A stretch of DNA of 64,000 nucleotides from Rhodoblastus acidophilus (GTDB taxonomy: Bacteria; Pseudomonadota; Alphaproteobacteria; Rhizobiales; Beijerinckiaceae), in the NCBI RefSeq assembly GCF_025961575.1, contig NZ_JAOQNX010000005.1, forward strand, positions 1 to 64,000, in the 5' to 3' direction. The notes below the pieces were generated by a model that ran no database searches, had not been told where the DNA came from, and worked only from the letters and a program-made list of their open reading frames with translations. Positions within the stretch are counted from its first letter, which is position 1. Each line of letters begins with the position of its first letter. Positions 26,894 through 36,470 of the stretch are shown piece by piece. The position numbers and the translations under genes were made by a program.

Positions 26894-29500
26894 GTGGTTG
26901 ATATTAATCAACATGATAGCGCCCTGTTGATAAAGGCCATTATGGACGGAGACGCCGTACTCTTTCTTGGTGCTGGCGCATCGGCCACTTCGACCAACTC
27001 CAAGGGAGAACGGGTCAAGCAGGGCAGAGCCTTGGCCGAGCGCCTCGCAACGGAGGCCGGGTTTCCGTACGCTGGGGAGCCGTTGCCGGACGTCTTGGAA
27101 GCCGTGACCGGTCATCGCATAAGTAAGCAGCAGTTCGTCGATATATTGCAGGCTGAATACACCTCCACGACACCCTCAGATGAGTTGAAAAAGCTATTTA
27201 AATATAGCTGGCGACGTATTTACACATGGAATATAGATGACGCTATTGAAAACACAAAACACAGCGCGCAAACTCGGCGATATGTAAATGGGCTATCCGA
27301 CAAGGTTTCGTCTTATACAGGAATTGAATACGTACATGTCGTTCATCTTCATGGAGAAGCACTAAAGCCGGAACACGGTTTTATATTTACTCCAAAAGAA
27401 TACAACGCACGACTCAATGAAGATCGTCATGACTGGTATCGCCAAGCTGCGACTGATTACGTAGCAAAGGTACCTATTTTTATCGGAAGTCGCCTTGAAG
27501 AGCCAATACTATCTGCTGAGCTTGATCGCGCGCGTCCTACGCCAGACTCGCAGCTCGGCCTTGCATTTCTAGTCACGCCTGACGATTTTACTCCTATACA
27601 ATTGGCAGGGTTCGCATCACGAAACATCGTTGTAGTTAAGGGTTACTTGAGCGACTTCGTTCAGTGGCTCGATAAAGCAATCGGCCCTCAAGTCACGCCA
27701 TTAGATGTCAGCCAGTCTAACAGCCTATTTACTCGAAAGCTCGCGGCACGCATCACTCCCACCAAGAGCGAGGTTGACACAGCAGATTCAATTGTCCTGC
27801 ACACGTGGCTAGATACTAAAAGCAAGGCTGAAGAGCTTCAAGGTCTCGCGCGGGCCGAAGTTGCGAGGGCATTCCTGGAAGGGTTCCCGCCTACGTGGAA
27901 GTTGGCAGCTACGGATATTCCCGTATGGCTGACTAAAACAACCGAACTGTACACGGCTTTGTCAAGCTCTATTGCCTCAAGAGATAGAATGTTTCTCGTT
28001 TATGGGCAGGCTGGAAGCGGAAAAACAACAGCTCTTCTTCAGTCGATGATCAGGTTTATGCGGGAAAATACAAGCTATCCTGTTTACGAAATCAAAAGCG
28101 ATGCAAAGTCGCTTCGCTCGTCCTTGGAGTTGATTCATAAACTACATAAGGACGAGCATGCTGTCGTATATGTCGGGGATGCAATCCTGTTCGGAGATTT
28201 ATTAGAAGAGGACATTTTGACGCTCCCTGCCGGAAGCTTGACTGTAATCTCTAGCGCGCGAACGAGCGAATGGCGTCGCCATATCGAACGTCGAGTCGGG
28301 GATGTCACAACAAGCTTTGAATTTCAGCGCTTTGTGTCGGACGATCATGCGGCTTTGATTGATCGCCTACTCAAATATGTACCTGCGCCGTATTTTAGGA
28401 AATTGTCGCCATCCCAGCGCGCAGAGAAGCTTGCCTCATCAAAGGATCAGCTACTCATCGCACTAAAGGAGGCAACGTCATCTGAGAGGTTTACAAAAAT
28501 CATCGCAGATGAATACGAAAACCTACCGGATGATGATTGTAGAAACCTTTTGCTGATCGTTGGCTTGGCAACCATGGCCCGCACCGGGATATCAAAGGGG
28601 GCGACTAGGGAAGCTTTCAATCGGATTAGAAAGTCGCTATCTTTCGAGGGGGCGCTGGGGCATTTGGCAGGCATTGTGTCGCCTAATCCATCAGACAGAT
28701 ACGTCGCGCGCCATGAAGTTTACGTCAGGCACATCATTGAGAATGTTGCTGATTTCAAGAGCATAATTCATGCTGCTATACAAATTCTTAGAACATACAC
28801 AAAATATGATCTTCCGATTGTAAAGAATGTTGTGCGTCTTGATGGCGCATTGTTCAAGTTCATACTTAACCATGACTTTATTGGCGAAAATGCACGCCGA
28901 AGGAATGAGATTCGTAGAGGGCTTGAGCTGTACAAGAGTTTTGAGATAGATTTCCAGCTCGATGGTCATTACTGGCTACAATACGGGCAGTACCTCGCTA
29001 TGTTCGGCGAATTGGAGCCCGCCATCACAGTCCTGACCAAGTCGATAGAGGCATATCCGGGCAATAGCTACGCTTTACATGCTCTCGCAGATTTGCAATT
29101 GCGTGTTGCCTACGAACGTCAAAACTACGATTCCGAAACGGCGAGGTTGCTCACGGCAGCTGCTACCACGCTTGAGGCGTTACATGCGCGTGAATACTCG
29201 GATGTCGATTATTACCCTATAGTGACTCTTTCGGAGAAATACATAGGAGCCTTGATAAAAAACAGGCAAATGGAAACGGCGCTTGATGCATCGCGACGAT
29301 ATTATAAAATAATTTCTGAAATACCGCATGAAAACGAACAAATGTCGAAGGCAAAGATTAAGCTTGCTCACTTTATTACCCACAGAACGTGGAAAGCCGT
29401 GGACGACGCGCCACAACCTTTAAAGGCGCGCGATGCCAAGCGACGCAAAAAGGGTCCTAGAAAACGGATTAAACGCGCTGGTCCAAAAAACGCGGGTTAG
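26894..29500 (+). CDS. SIR2-NTPase-TPR defence protein
   Basis: About 868 residues from the GTG at 26894, chosen because GGAGG lies five bases before it. Residues 10-280 fit a SIR2-like domain: AVLFLGAGAS near residue 20 is the NAD-binding glycine motif, and later YTWNIDDAIE and VVHLHGEAL supply the aspartate and histidine typical of SIR2_2. A P-loop NTPase follows (VYGQAGSGKTTALLQ near 375, VVYVGDAILFGDLL). From about 640 on, helical repeats resemble TPRs (ALHALADLQLRVAYE). The basic C-terminal tail is Lys/Arg rich. In defence systems this layout couples sensing to NAD depletion and cell death. The gene is visibly richer in A and T than its neighbours, a sign of separate acquisition. Confidence 0.8.
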   Translation: MVDINQHDSALLIKAIMDGDAVLFLGAGASATSTNSKGERVKQGRALAERLATEAGFPYAGEPLPDVLEAVTGHRISKQQFVDILQAEYTSTTPSDELKKLFKYSWRRIYTWNIDDAIENTKHSAQTRRYVNGLSDKVSSYTGIEYVHVVHLHGEALKPEHGFIFTPKEYNARLNEDRHDWYRQAATDYVAKVPIFIGSRLEEPILSAELDRARPTPDSQLGLAFLVTPDDFTPIQLAGFASRNIVVVKGYLSDFVQWLDKAIGPQVTPLDVSQSNSLFTRKLAARITPTKSEVDTADSIVLHTWLDTKSKAEELQGLARAEVARAFLEGFPPTWKLAATDIPVWLTKTTELYTALSSSIASRDRMFLVYGQAGSGKTTALLQSMIRFMRENTSYPVYEIKSDAKSLRSSLELIHKLHKDEHAVVYVGDAILFGDLLEEDILTLPAGSLTVISSARTSEWRRHIERRVGDVTTSFEFQRFVSDDHAALIDRLLKYVPAPYFRKLSPSQRAEKLASSKDQLLIALKEATSSERFTKIIADEYENLPDDDCRNLLLIVGLATMARTGISKGATREAFNRIRKSLSFEGALGHLAGIVSPNPSDRYVARHEVYVRHIIENVADFKSIIHAAIQILRTYTKYDLPIVKNVVRLDGALFKFILNHDFIGENARRRNEIRRGLELYKSFEIDFQLDGHYWLQYGQYLAMFGELEPAITVLTKSIEAYPGNSYALHALADLQLRVAYERQNYDSETARLLTAAATTLEALHAREYSDVDYYPIVTLSEKYIGALIKNRQMETALDASRRYYKIISEIPHENEQMSKAKIKLAHFITHRTWKAVDDAPQPLKARDAKRRKKGPRKRIKRAGPKNAG

Positions 29501-29650
29501 GGACGCAAGAGAGTATCGAAGCTATCCAACCGTTTTGAAGTCGCCGCTGCCGTTGAACGGCGCGGCGGCTTTACGGAATAGAGACACGTCAACGCGTCAG
29601 GCGATGAGTCCCTTGAGGGAAGGATAGGCGGCAGGCGACCACGCAGCTCT

Positions 29651-31588
29651 TTACGACTCAGACGGGCCCTTCTTGGGTCTGCCCCCCTTCCTTACCTTCG
29701 ACGCCATGGCCTCGAAATCCAGTCCCTTGAATACGGACCAGTCGATGGCCTCCATCAGCGGCAGTCGAGCCAGCTGTTGGCATTCCGCCCTTGTCAGGGA
29801 ACGGTTGGAGCCATAATCGTCATGGACGTCAACGCGTGTGCTCTGCCCCATCTGCTTGCGCCGCGTCTCGCCTTCGATCGCGGCATCGACCATCGCGTCC
29901 TTGGCGCCGTGGCGCAACGCGTGGGGAACCTCGATGTTGCAGCCGATCGCGCCGGCCTTTTGTAGCAGGCGACCGCACCGCTTTGATGCTGCGTCGGCAG
30001 GGTCCGCGCAGGCGTGCAACTGGCGGAAGATGAACGCATCCCCTTGTGCTTTGGCCCAATCGGTGAGGCCGCAGTCGTCCCACAGCTCGTGGAGAACAAA
30101 GAAGTTCAGGCTGTCCGGCGTCTTGTAAGGCACGCGGTACCATTTTCCCTTCTGCGAGTCGAAGGCCACCCCGTCGATGCGGACAATGCTGACGCCATGT
30201 TTCGTCTGGAAGTCACTGCCGCGCAGATAAGCGAGCAAGCCGAGTCGCCGCGACGTGGTCTGCGCCAGCGCCGGAAGCAGCGCGTCGTCGATGAAGCCGG
30301 AGGCGACGCCGATGCGGAACACCTCGTCGAGCCGCTCGGCGTCGAGTGCCTCGCGAGTGGCGGAGGGTCTCAACTGTTTTGGCCAGATCAGCCTCATTTT
30401 GCCGAAGGGGTTGTGAATAGGGTGTATTCGAACGGCGTGGTTGATCACGGCCTTGATGGCAGGCAGGTAGCCATCCTCCATCGTCTTGCGGGTCAGCCGC
30501 TCCCAACAGTTTTCCTTTTTGTTGATCTCGATGGCCGCCTTCGGTCCGATCGCCCGAACGGTGGAGGATTCTGGCATTTCCTTGCCGAAGGCGAGGGGAA
30601 GGTGCTGCGCCTCATTGACAAACTTTTGCAGATCGAATGGCAGGTATTGATCAATAGGCTTGTCGCCCATGACAGCAACGAAGACTTCGGCGCGCATGCG
30701 CGCCGTCGAAATCGCGCCCCTTTCAGCCCCGGCGCCTTCGCGCAGTTCGAGATATTCGGCGAGGGCTTCGCTGAACAGGGGCGCCTCGGATTTGGGGCGT
30801 GCGGGCGCAGCCGGCTGCGCTGGCATGGCCGCCTGCGGCGCTGGAGTAATGGTTTGCGGCGAGTTGGGCGTGGCGGCGATCTCGGGCGAAACAACAGGGA
30901 CGGACTGCCGCGCTCCTACGTCACCACCTAATGGCTGGGGCAGCCCATTGCCCAGACCGCCGCTCACAAGAGTCTGCGTCATGGCGTTGAAGGCCGCAGC
31001 CCCTGCGTTCACGGCCTCCTCGAACGCAGTCATCCGGTACTTGAGGTTGGCGCGCAGGAGATCGGCGTTGGCGGCAATCGGGGAATGCGTTCCTTCGCCA
31101 AGCCGGATGTCCCGTTCAAGGGCGCAACCTTCCCGTATAAAGGCAAGATGATGCTCTGCTCGAGGAGGAAGAGCGGGAAAGGGCGGCGCTTCCTTCTTCA
31201 CGGTCACTAAAGCTGTGGCGAAGAGCTGCGCCATTTCCTTGAGGAATGCCGACGCCTCTGGAGGGGAGGAGTCGCCATTCCTCGCGTAGCCATCGCCGAA
31301 ATCGAACTCGTCTTGCTGCATCTTGTCTTCCATCCGTCTGTCCCAGCGGGCGAAGAGCGCCTCGGCGAGGTCGGCGAGATGCAGCGCCCATGCTTGGGCG
31401 GTACGAGTCGACACAGCTCCCAGTCGCAATCTATGAGGCGCCGGTTTTTTCAAAACGGCAAGCCTCTTCGGCAGGCGAGGGCGAATCTGGAAGAAGAAGA
31501 CGTCGCCGCGGCGCACGAGGTAGGAGGGGCGGCTACTGCGGCGGCGGACTACATTATGGACTACAAGTTGGGATACATCGTTCGCCAT
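29651..31588 (-). CDS. tyrosine recombinase integrase (DUF6538 type)
   Basis: A 645-residue integrase. The N-terminus has the DUF6538-like strand pattern SYLVRRGDVFFFQIRPRLP, followed by a helical region with a Pro/Ala-rich linker near 245-275, a core-binding domain (APLFSEALAEYLELREG) and the catalytic domain. Catalytic residues visible are the arginine in TTSRRLGLLAYL, the lysine in KGKWYRVPYKT, HALRH, and the tyrosine in VHDDYG; the usual G-H before the tyrosine is G-Q here. It reads away from the tRNA-Ser and its start is about 80 bases from the tRNA 3' end, so it is the enzyme expected to have made the 18-bp repeats. Confidence 0.85.
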   Translation of the reverse strand: MANDVSQLVVHNVVRRRSSRPSYLVRRGDVFFFQIRPRLPKRLAVLKKPAPHRLRLGAVSTRTAQAWALHLADLAEALFARWDRRMEDKMQQDEFDFGDGYARNGDSSPPEASAFLKEMAQLFATALVTVKKEAPPFPALPPRAEHHLAFIREGCALERDIRLGEGTHSPIAANADLLRANLKYRMTAFEEAVNAGAAAFNAMTQTLVSGGLGNGLPQPLGGDVGARQSVPVVSPEIAATPNSPQTITPAPQAAMPAQPAAPARPKSEAPLFSEALAEYLELREGAGAERGAISTARMRAEVFVAVMGDKPIDQYLPFDLQKFVNEAQHLPLAFGKEMPESSTVRAIGPKAAIEINKKENCWERLTRKTMEDGYLPAIKAVINHAVRIHPIHNPFGKMRLIWPKQLRPSATREALDAERLDEVFRIGVASGFIDDALLPALAQTTSRRLGLLAYLRGSDFQTKHGVSIVRIDGVAFDSQKGKWYRVPYKTPDSLNFFVLHELWDDCGLTDWAKAQGDAFIFRQLHACADPADAASKRCGRLLQKAGAIGCNIEVPHALRHGAKDAMVDAAIEGETRRKQMGQSTRVDVHDDYGSNRSLTRAECQQLARLPLMEAIDWSVFKGLDFEAMASKVRKGGRPKKGPSES

Positions 31589-31669
31589 GGCTCGACCGGT
31601 TTTTGGCCGAACCCGTGACTTTCAGGCGTTTCCGCTTGGGCGGAAACTGGCGGATGGGGGATCAGAAAC

Positions 31670-31687
31670 TGGCGGAGAGGGAGGGAT
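31670..31687. repeat. tRNA-side attachment-site repeat
   Basis: The last 18 bases of the tRNA-Ser gene (read on the minus strand) including CCA, identical to 932-949. The tRNA is complete on this side, so integration restored it. A shorter look-alike (CTGGCGGATGGGGGAT) lies about 20 bases further into the element. Confidence 0.85.
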
Positions 31688-31759
31688 TCGAACCCCCGAT
31701 ACGGTTGCCCGTATGCCGCATTTCGAGTGCGGTGCTTTCAACCACTCAGCCACCTCTCC
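31670..31759 (-). tRNA. tRNA-Ser (anticodon CGA)
   Basis: Ninety bases with a seven-base acceptor stem GGAGAGG/CCTCTCC, encoded CCA end, D-loop GCTGAGTGGTTGAAAGC, anticodon loop CTCGAAA giving anticodon CGA (codon UCG), a long variable arm as expected for serine, and the T-arm GGTTCGAATCC. It is the integration target of the element on its 3' side. Confidence 0.95.
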
Positions 31760-32101
31760 AATCCAGGTGTGTCGACGAGGCCAAGGGCTCGCCGGTGGTG
31801 AGGCGGCGCAATAACATGCCCCCACGCAAAAACGCAAGGCTCAACCGCACGTAAAAATGATAAAGATCGCCAACGCCAGCGTCCCGCCGATCCGGCCTTG
31901 ACTTGGCTCGCCTTTTGCGTCTATGAAGCCAGACGGTCTGTCGTGGCGTTCCGCCGCGATTTCTCGTTTTTGCCCTGCAAAGACGGCCGTTTCCTTGGGT
32001 TTCGGGCCTCGCGTCCAAACCTTTCCCTGCTGGTTCAGCTGCAAAAAAGCCGGTCGCGCAAAAAAAAAAGCGCAGATCGGAAGAGAACACGAGGAAAAAC
32101 G
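31760..32101. other. intergenic region between tRNA-Ser and rplU
   Basis: About 340 bases without a supported gene. It should hold the promoters for the tRNA (minus strand) and for rplU-rpmA (plus strand). An A-rich tract just before rplU ends with a GAGGA ribosome binding site. No leader hairpin typical of ribosomal-protein control is clear. Confidence 0.5.
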
Positions 32102-32416
32102 ATGTTCGCAGTCATCAAAACCGGCGGCAAGCAGTATCGCGTCGCCGCCGATGAAAAAATCACCGTCATGTCGCTCGAAGGCAATGCCGGCGACAAGGTC
32201 ACTTTCTCCGACGTTCTGATCGTCGAAAAGGACGGCGCCGCCACCATCGGCGCGCCTTTCGTCGCCGGCGCCTCCGTCACCGCCGAGATCGTCGAACAGG
32301 CCCGCGGCCCGAAGGTCATCTCCTTCAAAAAGCGCCGCCGCAAGAATTCCAAGCGCAAGCGGGGTCACCGCCAGGATCTGACCATCGTGCGCATTCTCGA
32401 AGTCGTCGCCGCCTAA
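32102..32416 (+). CDS. rplU: 50S ribosomal protein L21
   Basis: A 104-residue protein beginning [20 protein letters not shown], the L21 signature, with the C-terminal [18 protein letters not shown] rRNA-binding segment. It binds 23S rRNA domain I near L20. The ATG at 32102 with GAGGA upstream gives the normal length; longer upstream frames are chance. First gene of the rplU-rpmA operon, 69 bases before L27. Confidence 0.97.
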   Translation: MFAVIKTGGKQYRVAADEKITVMSLEGNAGDKVTFSDVLIVEKDGAATIGAPFVAGASVTAEIVEQARGPKVISFKKRRRKNSKRKRGHRQDLTIVRILEVVAA

Positions 32417-32485
32417 TCCGCGCGAAAACTTCTTCAAACTGGAACTCGGCCGCGCATGCGGCGTTAAGGATCTCGGAGCAGGACA

Positions 32486-32767
32486 ATGGCTCACAAAAAG
32501 GCAGGCGGTTCATCCCGCAACGGGCGCGACTCTGACGGTCGTCGCCTTGGCGTGAAAAAATTCGGCGGCGAAGCGGTGTTGGCTGGCAACATCCTCGTGC
32601 GTCAGCGCGGCACCAAATGGCATCCCGGCGCCAATGTCGGCATGGGCAAGGATCACACCCTGTTCGCCCTCGTAGACGGCAAAGTCGTGTTTAAAACCCA
32701 GGGCGCCCGATCGGTCATTACCGTCGCCGCCACCCCGGCCCAAGTACCGGCCGAAGCCGCAGAATAA
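32486..32767 (+). CDS. rpmA: 50S ribosomal protein L27
   Basis: A 93-residue protein starting [20 protein letters not shown], whose flexible N-terminus reaches the peptidyl-transferase centre, followed by LGVKKFGG and the compact beta domain with [10 protein letters not shown]. Length and sequence are typical. AGGA lies before the ATG. It is co-transcribed with rplU and is followed by two hairpins. Confidence 0.97.
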   Translation: MAHKKAGGSSRNGRDSDGRRLGVKKFGGEAVLAGNILVRQRGTKWHPGANVGMGKDHTLFALVDGKVVFKTQGARSVITVAATPAQVPAEAAE

Positions 32768-32804
32768 ATCCGGGAGATGAAACGGTCTCCCGAGGCGCAA
32801 GTTC

Positions 32805-32829
32805 CCGGGAGGCCGAAAGGCCCGGTTTT
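32805..32829 (+). terminator. hairpin with T tail after rpmA
   Basis: GGCC-GAAA-GGCC core extended by G/C pairs with one bulged A, followed by TTTTC. A second hairpin (CGGGAG/CTCCCG) lies between it and the rpmA stop. Confidence 0.55.
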
Positions 32830-32921
32830 CAAGCCCAAAATCTGGGCGCGAAGACATCCAGCTCCAAGCTGCCAGGGGAACGCGCGCGTTCCCCTTTTTG
32901 CTTGCGAACTGGAGTGTCTCT

Positions 32922-33482
32922 ATGTTCCCTGATCTCGCCCGCGACGACGTTTTTCGTCTCGAAACGCGCCGCCTCTGGCTGCGCTGGCCGGAAGCCGCCG
33001 ATGCGCCCGTCCTCGCAGCCCTTGCCGGCGACTGGGAGGTCGCGCGCCTCACCGCCCATATTCCGCATCCCTATGGCGTTGACGACGCGCAGGCCTTCGT
33101 GCGCGACAGCCGGGAGGGCAATGCCGCCGGGCGGCATTTGCGCCTGGTGATGACGCGGAAAACCGGCGATCGCGCCCCCATCGGCATGATCGCTTTGGAG
33201 CCCGGCGCTCAAAAATTCGAGCTCGGCTATTGGCTGGGCCGCGCTTTTTGGCGACAGGGTTTTGCCGCGGAGGCGGCGGGCGCCATGATCGACGCCTGTT
33301 TCCTGGTGACGCGGGCGCCTGCGCTCACCGCCGCCGCGCTGGAGGAACATACCGCTTCGCAGGCGGTGCTGCGCCGCGTCGGTTTTGCCCCGGTGGGCGA
33401 AGCGCCGGCGCCGGGCCGCCATGCCGGGGCGAAAGCGCTGCTGTTCGCCCTCGACCGCGAAAGCTGGGCGCGCGCCGCTTGA
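32922..33482 (+). CDS. GNAT-family N-acetyltransferase (RimJ/RimL-like)
   Basis: A 186-residue protein from the ATG at 32922 with GGAG before it. The pattern LETRRLWLRWPEAADAPVLA at the front, IGMIALEPGAQKFELGYWLGRAFWRQGFAAEA in the middle (the acetyl-CoA pyrophosphate loop lies in RQGFAAEA) and a C-terminal AVLRRVGFAPVGE match the RimJ/RimL-like acetyltransferases that modify protein N-termini or small amines. In Rhizobiales a GNAT gene is commonly found between rpmA and obgE. The substrate is unknown. Confidence 0.85.
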   Translation: MFPDLARDDVFRLETRRLWLRWPEAADAPVLAALAGDWEVARLTAHIPHPYGVDDAQAFVRDSREGNAAGRHLRLVMTRKTGDRAPIGMIALEPGAQKFELGYWLGRAFWRQGFAAEAAGAMIDACFLVTRAPALTAAALEEHTASQAVLRRVGFAPVGEAPAPGRHAGAKALLFALDRESWARAA

Positions 33483-33550
33483 GGCGCGGCGCGCCTTGAG
33501 CTAGAGCCTGTCCACGGCGTTTTCGCCGGGGCCGCCCCTGCTTGGACCGC

Positions 33551-33595
33551 CCTCGTCCTTCGAGACGCCCGCTGCGCGGGCTCCTCAGGATGAGG
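33551..33595. repeat. Rhizobiales-type palindromic repeat
   Basis: CCTCGTCCTTCGAG and CTCCTCAGGATGAGG flank GCCCGCTGCGCGGGC, an imperfect palindrome of the REP-like kind scattered through many Hyphomicrobiales genomes between genes. It lies in the gap before obgE. Confidence 0.6.
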
Positions 33596-33637
33596 GCTAC
33601 TTTTGATGAGGGCTCCTTTGGACGAGGGCTCCTGGGG
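33588..33637. repeat. short tandem repeat before obgE
   Basis: Three near-copies of GAYGAGGGCTMCT spaced by 16-17 bases follow directly on the palindromic repeat and share its terminal bases, as if part of the palindrome had been duplicated. Confidence 0.5.
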
Positions 33638-33687
33638 GGCTTCGGGGTGATGCGTTTTTCAGAGCTGGCCAGAAAGAAGAAAAGTAA

Positions 33688-34758
<1,071 letters not shown>

Positions 34759-35029
34759 ATAGCCGACCGCCGGGCCGGCGCGTTGGCGCTTTTTTGGCGC
34801 CGTTGTTTTCGGGCTTTCGGCCGCGGATTCGGGGTTTTTCTACCTTGAGTTGAAAACGAATCGCGAAATGTGATCGCATTTTCGCGTTTTTTTGCGTTTT
34901 TTCGCAAAAAAGCGATCAAAACGCGTCGGTTTTCGCGCCTACAATTCTGGGGTTGTGGCGGAGCCCGCGTGGGACGGGCGCGAGTCTTCTTGTCAAAAAC
35001 CCTTTAAATTCAGGTTTTTGGCGTGAAAA

Positions 35030-35045
35030 CGTTTCACGTGGAACA
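35030..35045. promoter_or_regulatory. parS-like palindrome (candidate ParB binding site)
   Basis: GTTTCACGTGGAAC is one base away from a perfect parS palindrome: its left half is as in GTTTCACGTGAAAC and its right half as in GTTCCACGTGGAAC, both known ParB sites. It lies in a gene-free region flanked by genes often close to the origin in Rhizobiales. ParB binding is inferred from the sequence only. Confidence 0.45.
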
Positions 35046-35252
35046 TAGAGTGAACAAAATACGCGTTTGTCAAGCCCCCGAAAAGCGTTTTCACTTTTCA
35101 TCATTTGCCGGCCGGAAACGCTTCGCGAGAGCGGCTCAGGCTTGTGCCGATGGGCGGCAATGCTTAAAGCCGTCATGAGCTGAGCAAAGCAATCAAAAAC
35201 CTTGGAGCGACGGAGTTCGTCGCCCTCTGTTCCGCGCCCATCAGGTGGCGAG

Positions 35253-35286
35253 ACATGGATTGCTTCGCTGCGCTGGCAATGACGAT
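35253..35286. repeat. dispersed repeat (ATTGCTTCGCTGCGC type)
   Basis: ATGGATTGCTTCGCTGCGCT followed by GGCAATGACGAT matches a short interspersed sequence I recall from many alphaproteobacterial genomes. Copy number in this genome cannot be judged from the window. Confidence 0.45.
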
Positions 35287-35336
35287 CCGGAGGCTTGGCG
35301 TAAGCAGGCGCCGGACAGCTATAGCAAGAGACCGGA

Positions 35337-36470
35337 ATGTTCCTGCCCCATCTCGAAGATTTCAAGCGCATCGTCATCAAAGTCGGATCGTCGCTGCTGG
35401 TGGACAGCAAGCGCGGCGAGGCGCGGCGCGACTGGCTGCATGGGCTGGTCGACGATCTCGCCGACCTCCATGGCGACGGCGCCGATATTCTGGTCGTCTC
35501 CTCCGGCGCGGTCGCGCTCGGGCGCTCCGTGCTTGGTCTGCCCCCGGGGGCGCTGAGACTGGAGGACAGCCAGGCGGCGGCCTCCGTCGGCCAGATCGCC
35601 TTGTCGCGGATCTGGGCCGAGGCTTTCGCCAAGCGCGGCATTGTCGCCGGGCAGATTCTGGTCACCTGGCAGGACACCGAGGAGCGGCGCCGCTATCTCA
35701 ACGCCCGCGAAACCGTGTCGCGGCTTTTAGGCCTGCGCGCGGCGCCGGTGATCAACGAGAACGACACGGTGGCCACCGCCGAAATCCGCTATGGCGACAA
35801 TGACCGGCTCGCCGCGCGCGTGGCGACCATGGCGTCGGCCGACCTGCTGATTCTGCTCTCCGACATTACCGGGCTTTTTGACGCGCCGCCGGCCAACAAT
35901 CCCTCGGCAAAACTCATTCCGGTCGTGCCGCGCATTACGGCGGAGATCGAGGCGATGGCGGGCGGGGCGGCCTCCGAATTGTCGCGCGGCGGCATGCAGA
36001 CCAAGATCGAAGCCGGCAAGATCGCGACCTCGGGCGGCGCCCATATGGTGATCGCCGACGGTCGGCAGAACAATCCGGTCGGCCGCATCGCCAAGGGCGC
36101 GCCCTGCACCTGGTTTTTGACGCCATCCACGCCCGTAAAAGCGCGCAAGAAATGGATCGCGGGATCGCTGGCGCCGCAGGGGGTGATCACCATCGACGAC
36201 GGCGCCGTCCACGCGCTGGCCTCCGGCGCCAGTCTGCTGCCGGCGGGGGTGACGGCGGTCGACGGAGATTTTTCCCGCGGCGACAGCGTGATCGTGCGCG
36301 ACGCGCACGGCGGCGAGATCGGGCGCGGGCTGGTCGGTTACGACATCGGCATGGCGCGCAAAGTGATCGGGCTCAACTCCCGCCACATCGCCAGCGTGCT
36401 GGGCGTCGAGGGCCGCACCGAAATGATCCACCGCGACGATCTCGTGCTTGCTGGCGATCCCATCGAGTGA
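35337..36470 (+). CDS. proB: glutamate 5-kinase
   Basis: A 377-residue enzyme that phosphorylates glutamate with ATP in the first step of proline synthesis. The amino-acid-kinase domain shows [12 protein letters not shown] and later [20 protein letters not shown] (substrate-binding loop), with [15 protein letters not shown] in the ATP site; the C-terminal PUA domain (from about 275) has [20 protein letters not shown]. Length and motifs are typical. Commonly next to proA, which is not the case here: a convergent kinase gene begins immediately after the stop. Confidence 0.95.
   Translation: MFLPHLEDFKRIVIKVGSSLLVDSKRGEARRDWLHGLVDDLADLHGDGADILVVSSGAVALGRSVLGLPPGALRLEDSQAAASVGQIALSRIWAEAFAKRGIVAGQILVTWQDTEERRRYLNARETVSRLLGLRAAPVINENDTVATAEIRYGDNDRLAARVATMASADLLILLSDITGLFDAPPANNPSAKLIPVVPRITAEIEAMAGGAASELSRGGMQTKIEAGKIATSGGAHMVIADGRQNNPVGRIAKGAPCTWFLTPSTPVKARKKWIAGSLAPQGVITIDDGAVHALASGASLLPAGVTAVDGDFSRGDSVIVRDAHGGEIGRGLVGYDIGMARKVIGLNSRHIASVLGVEGRTEMIHRDDLVLAGDPIE

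Larger units (their letters stand above)
932..31687. mobile_element. integrative mobilisable element with defence cargo in tRNA-Ser
   Basis: The element is delimited by the 18-bp direct repeats at 932-949 and 31670-31687. The integrase (29651-31588) is the last gene before the tRNA. Inside are a relaxase and MobC-like protein, a plasmid-replicase-like gene, an ArdC antirestriction protein and a serine resolvase, together with restriction, SIR2, HEPN-like and helicase/ATPase genes. Outside the repeats lie chromosomal genes (RND pump on the left; rplU, rpmA, obgE on the right). No type IV secretion or coupling-protein gene is present, so it could be mobilised in trans but not self-transmit. No capsid, tail or terminase gene was seen, so it is not a prophage. 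The decayed ATPase at its left end suggests several rounds of insertion. Confidence 0.8.
34759..35336. other. long intergenic region between obgE and proB
   Basis: About 580 bases with no supported gene. It holds an A/T-rich tract with repeated TTTTCGC (34870-34920), a parS-like palindrome (35031-35044) and, near the right end, a dispersed-repeat sequence (35253-35286). A minus-strand frame crossing it runs on into proB antisense and is not credible. Confidence 0.55.

Noticed and set aside
31648-31662. A second att-like copy close to the tRNA
   Set aside because: It shares only part of the 18-base core and has two gaps; it may be remnant sequence but does not qualify as an attachment site.
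932-31687. The element as a prophage
   Set aside because: There are integrase and resolvase genes but no capsid, portal, tail, terminase or lysis gene. Mobilisation genes fit an integrative mobilisable element instead.
34916-35677. A 253-codon minus-strand frame between obgE and proB
   Set aside because: It covers gene-free repeats and then runs antisense into proB; the composition is shadow-like and no start signal is visible.
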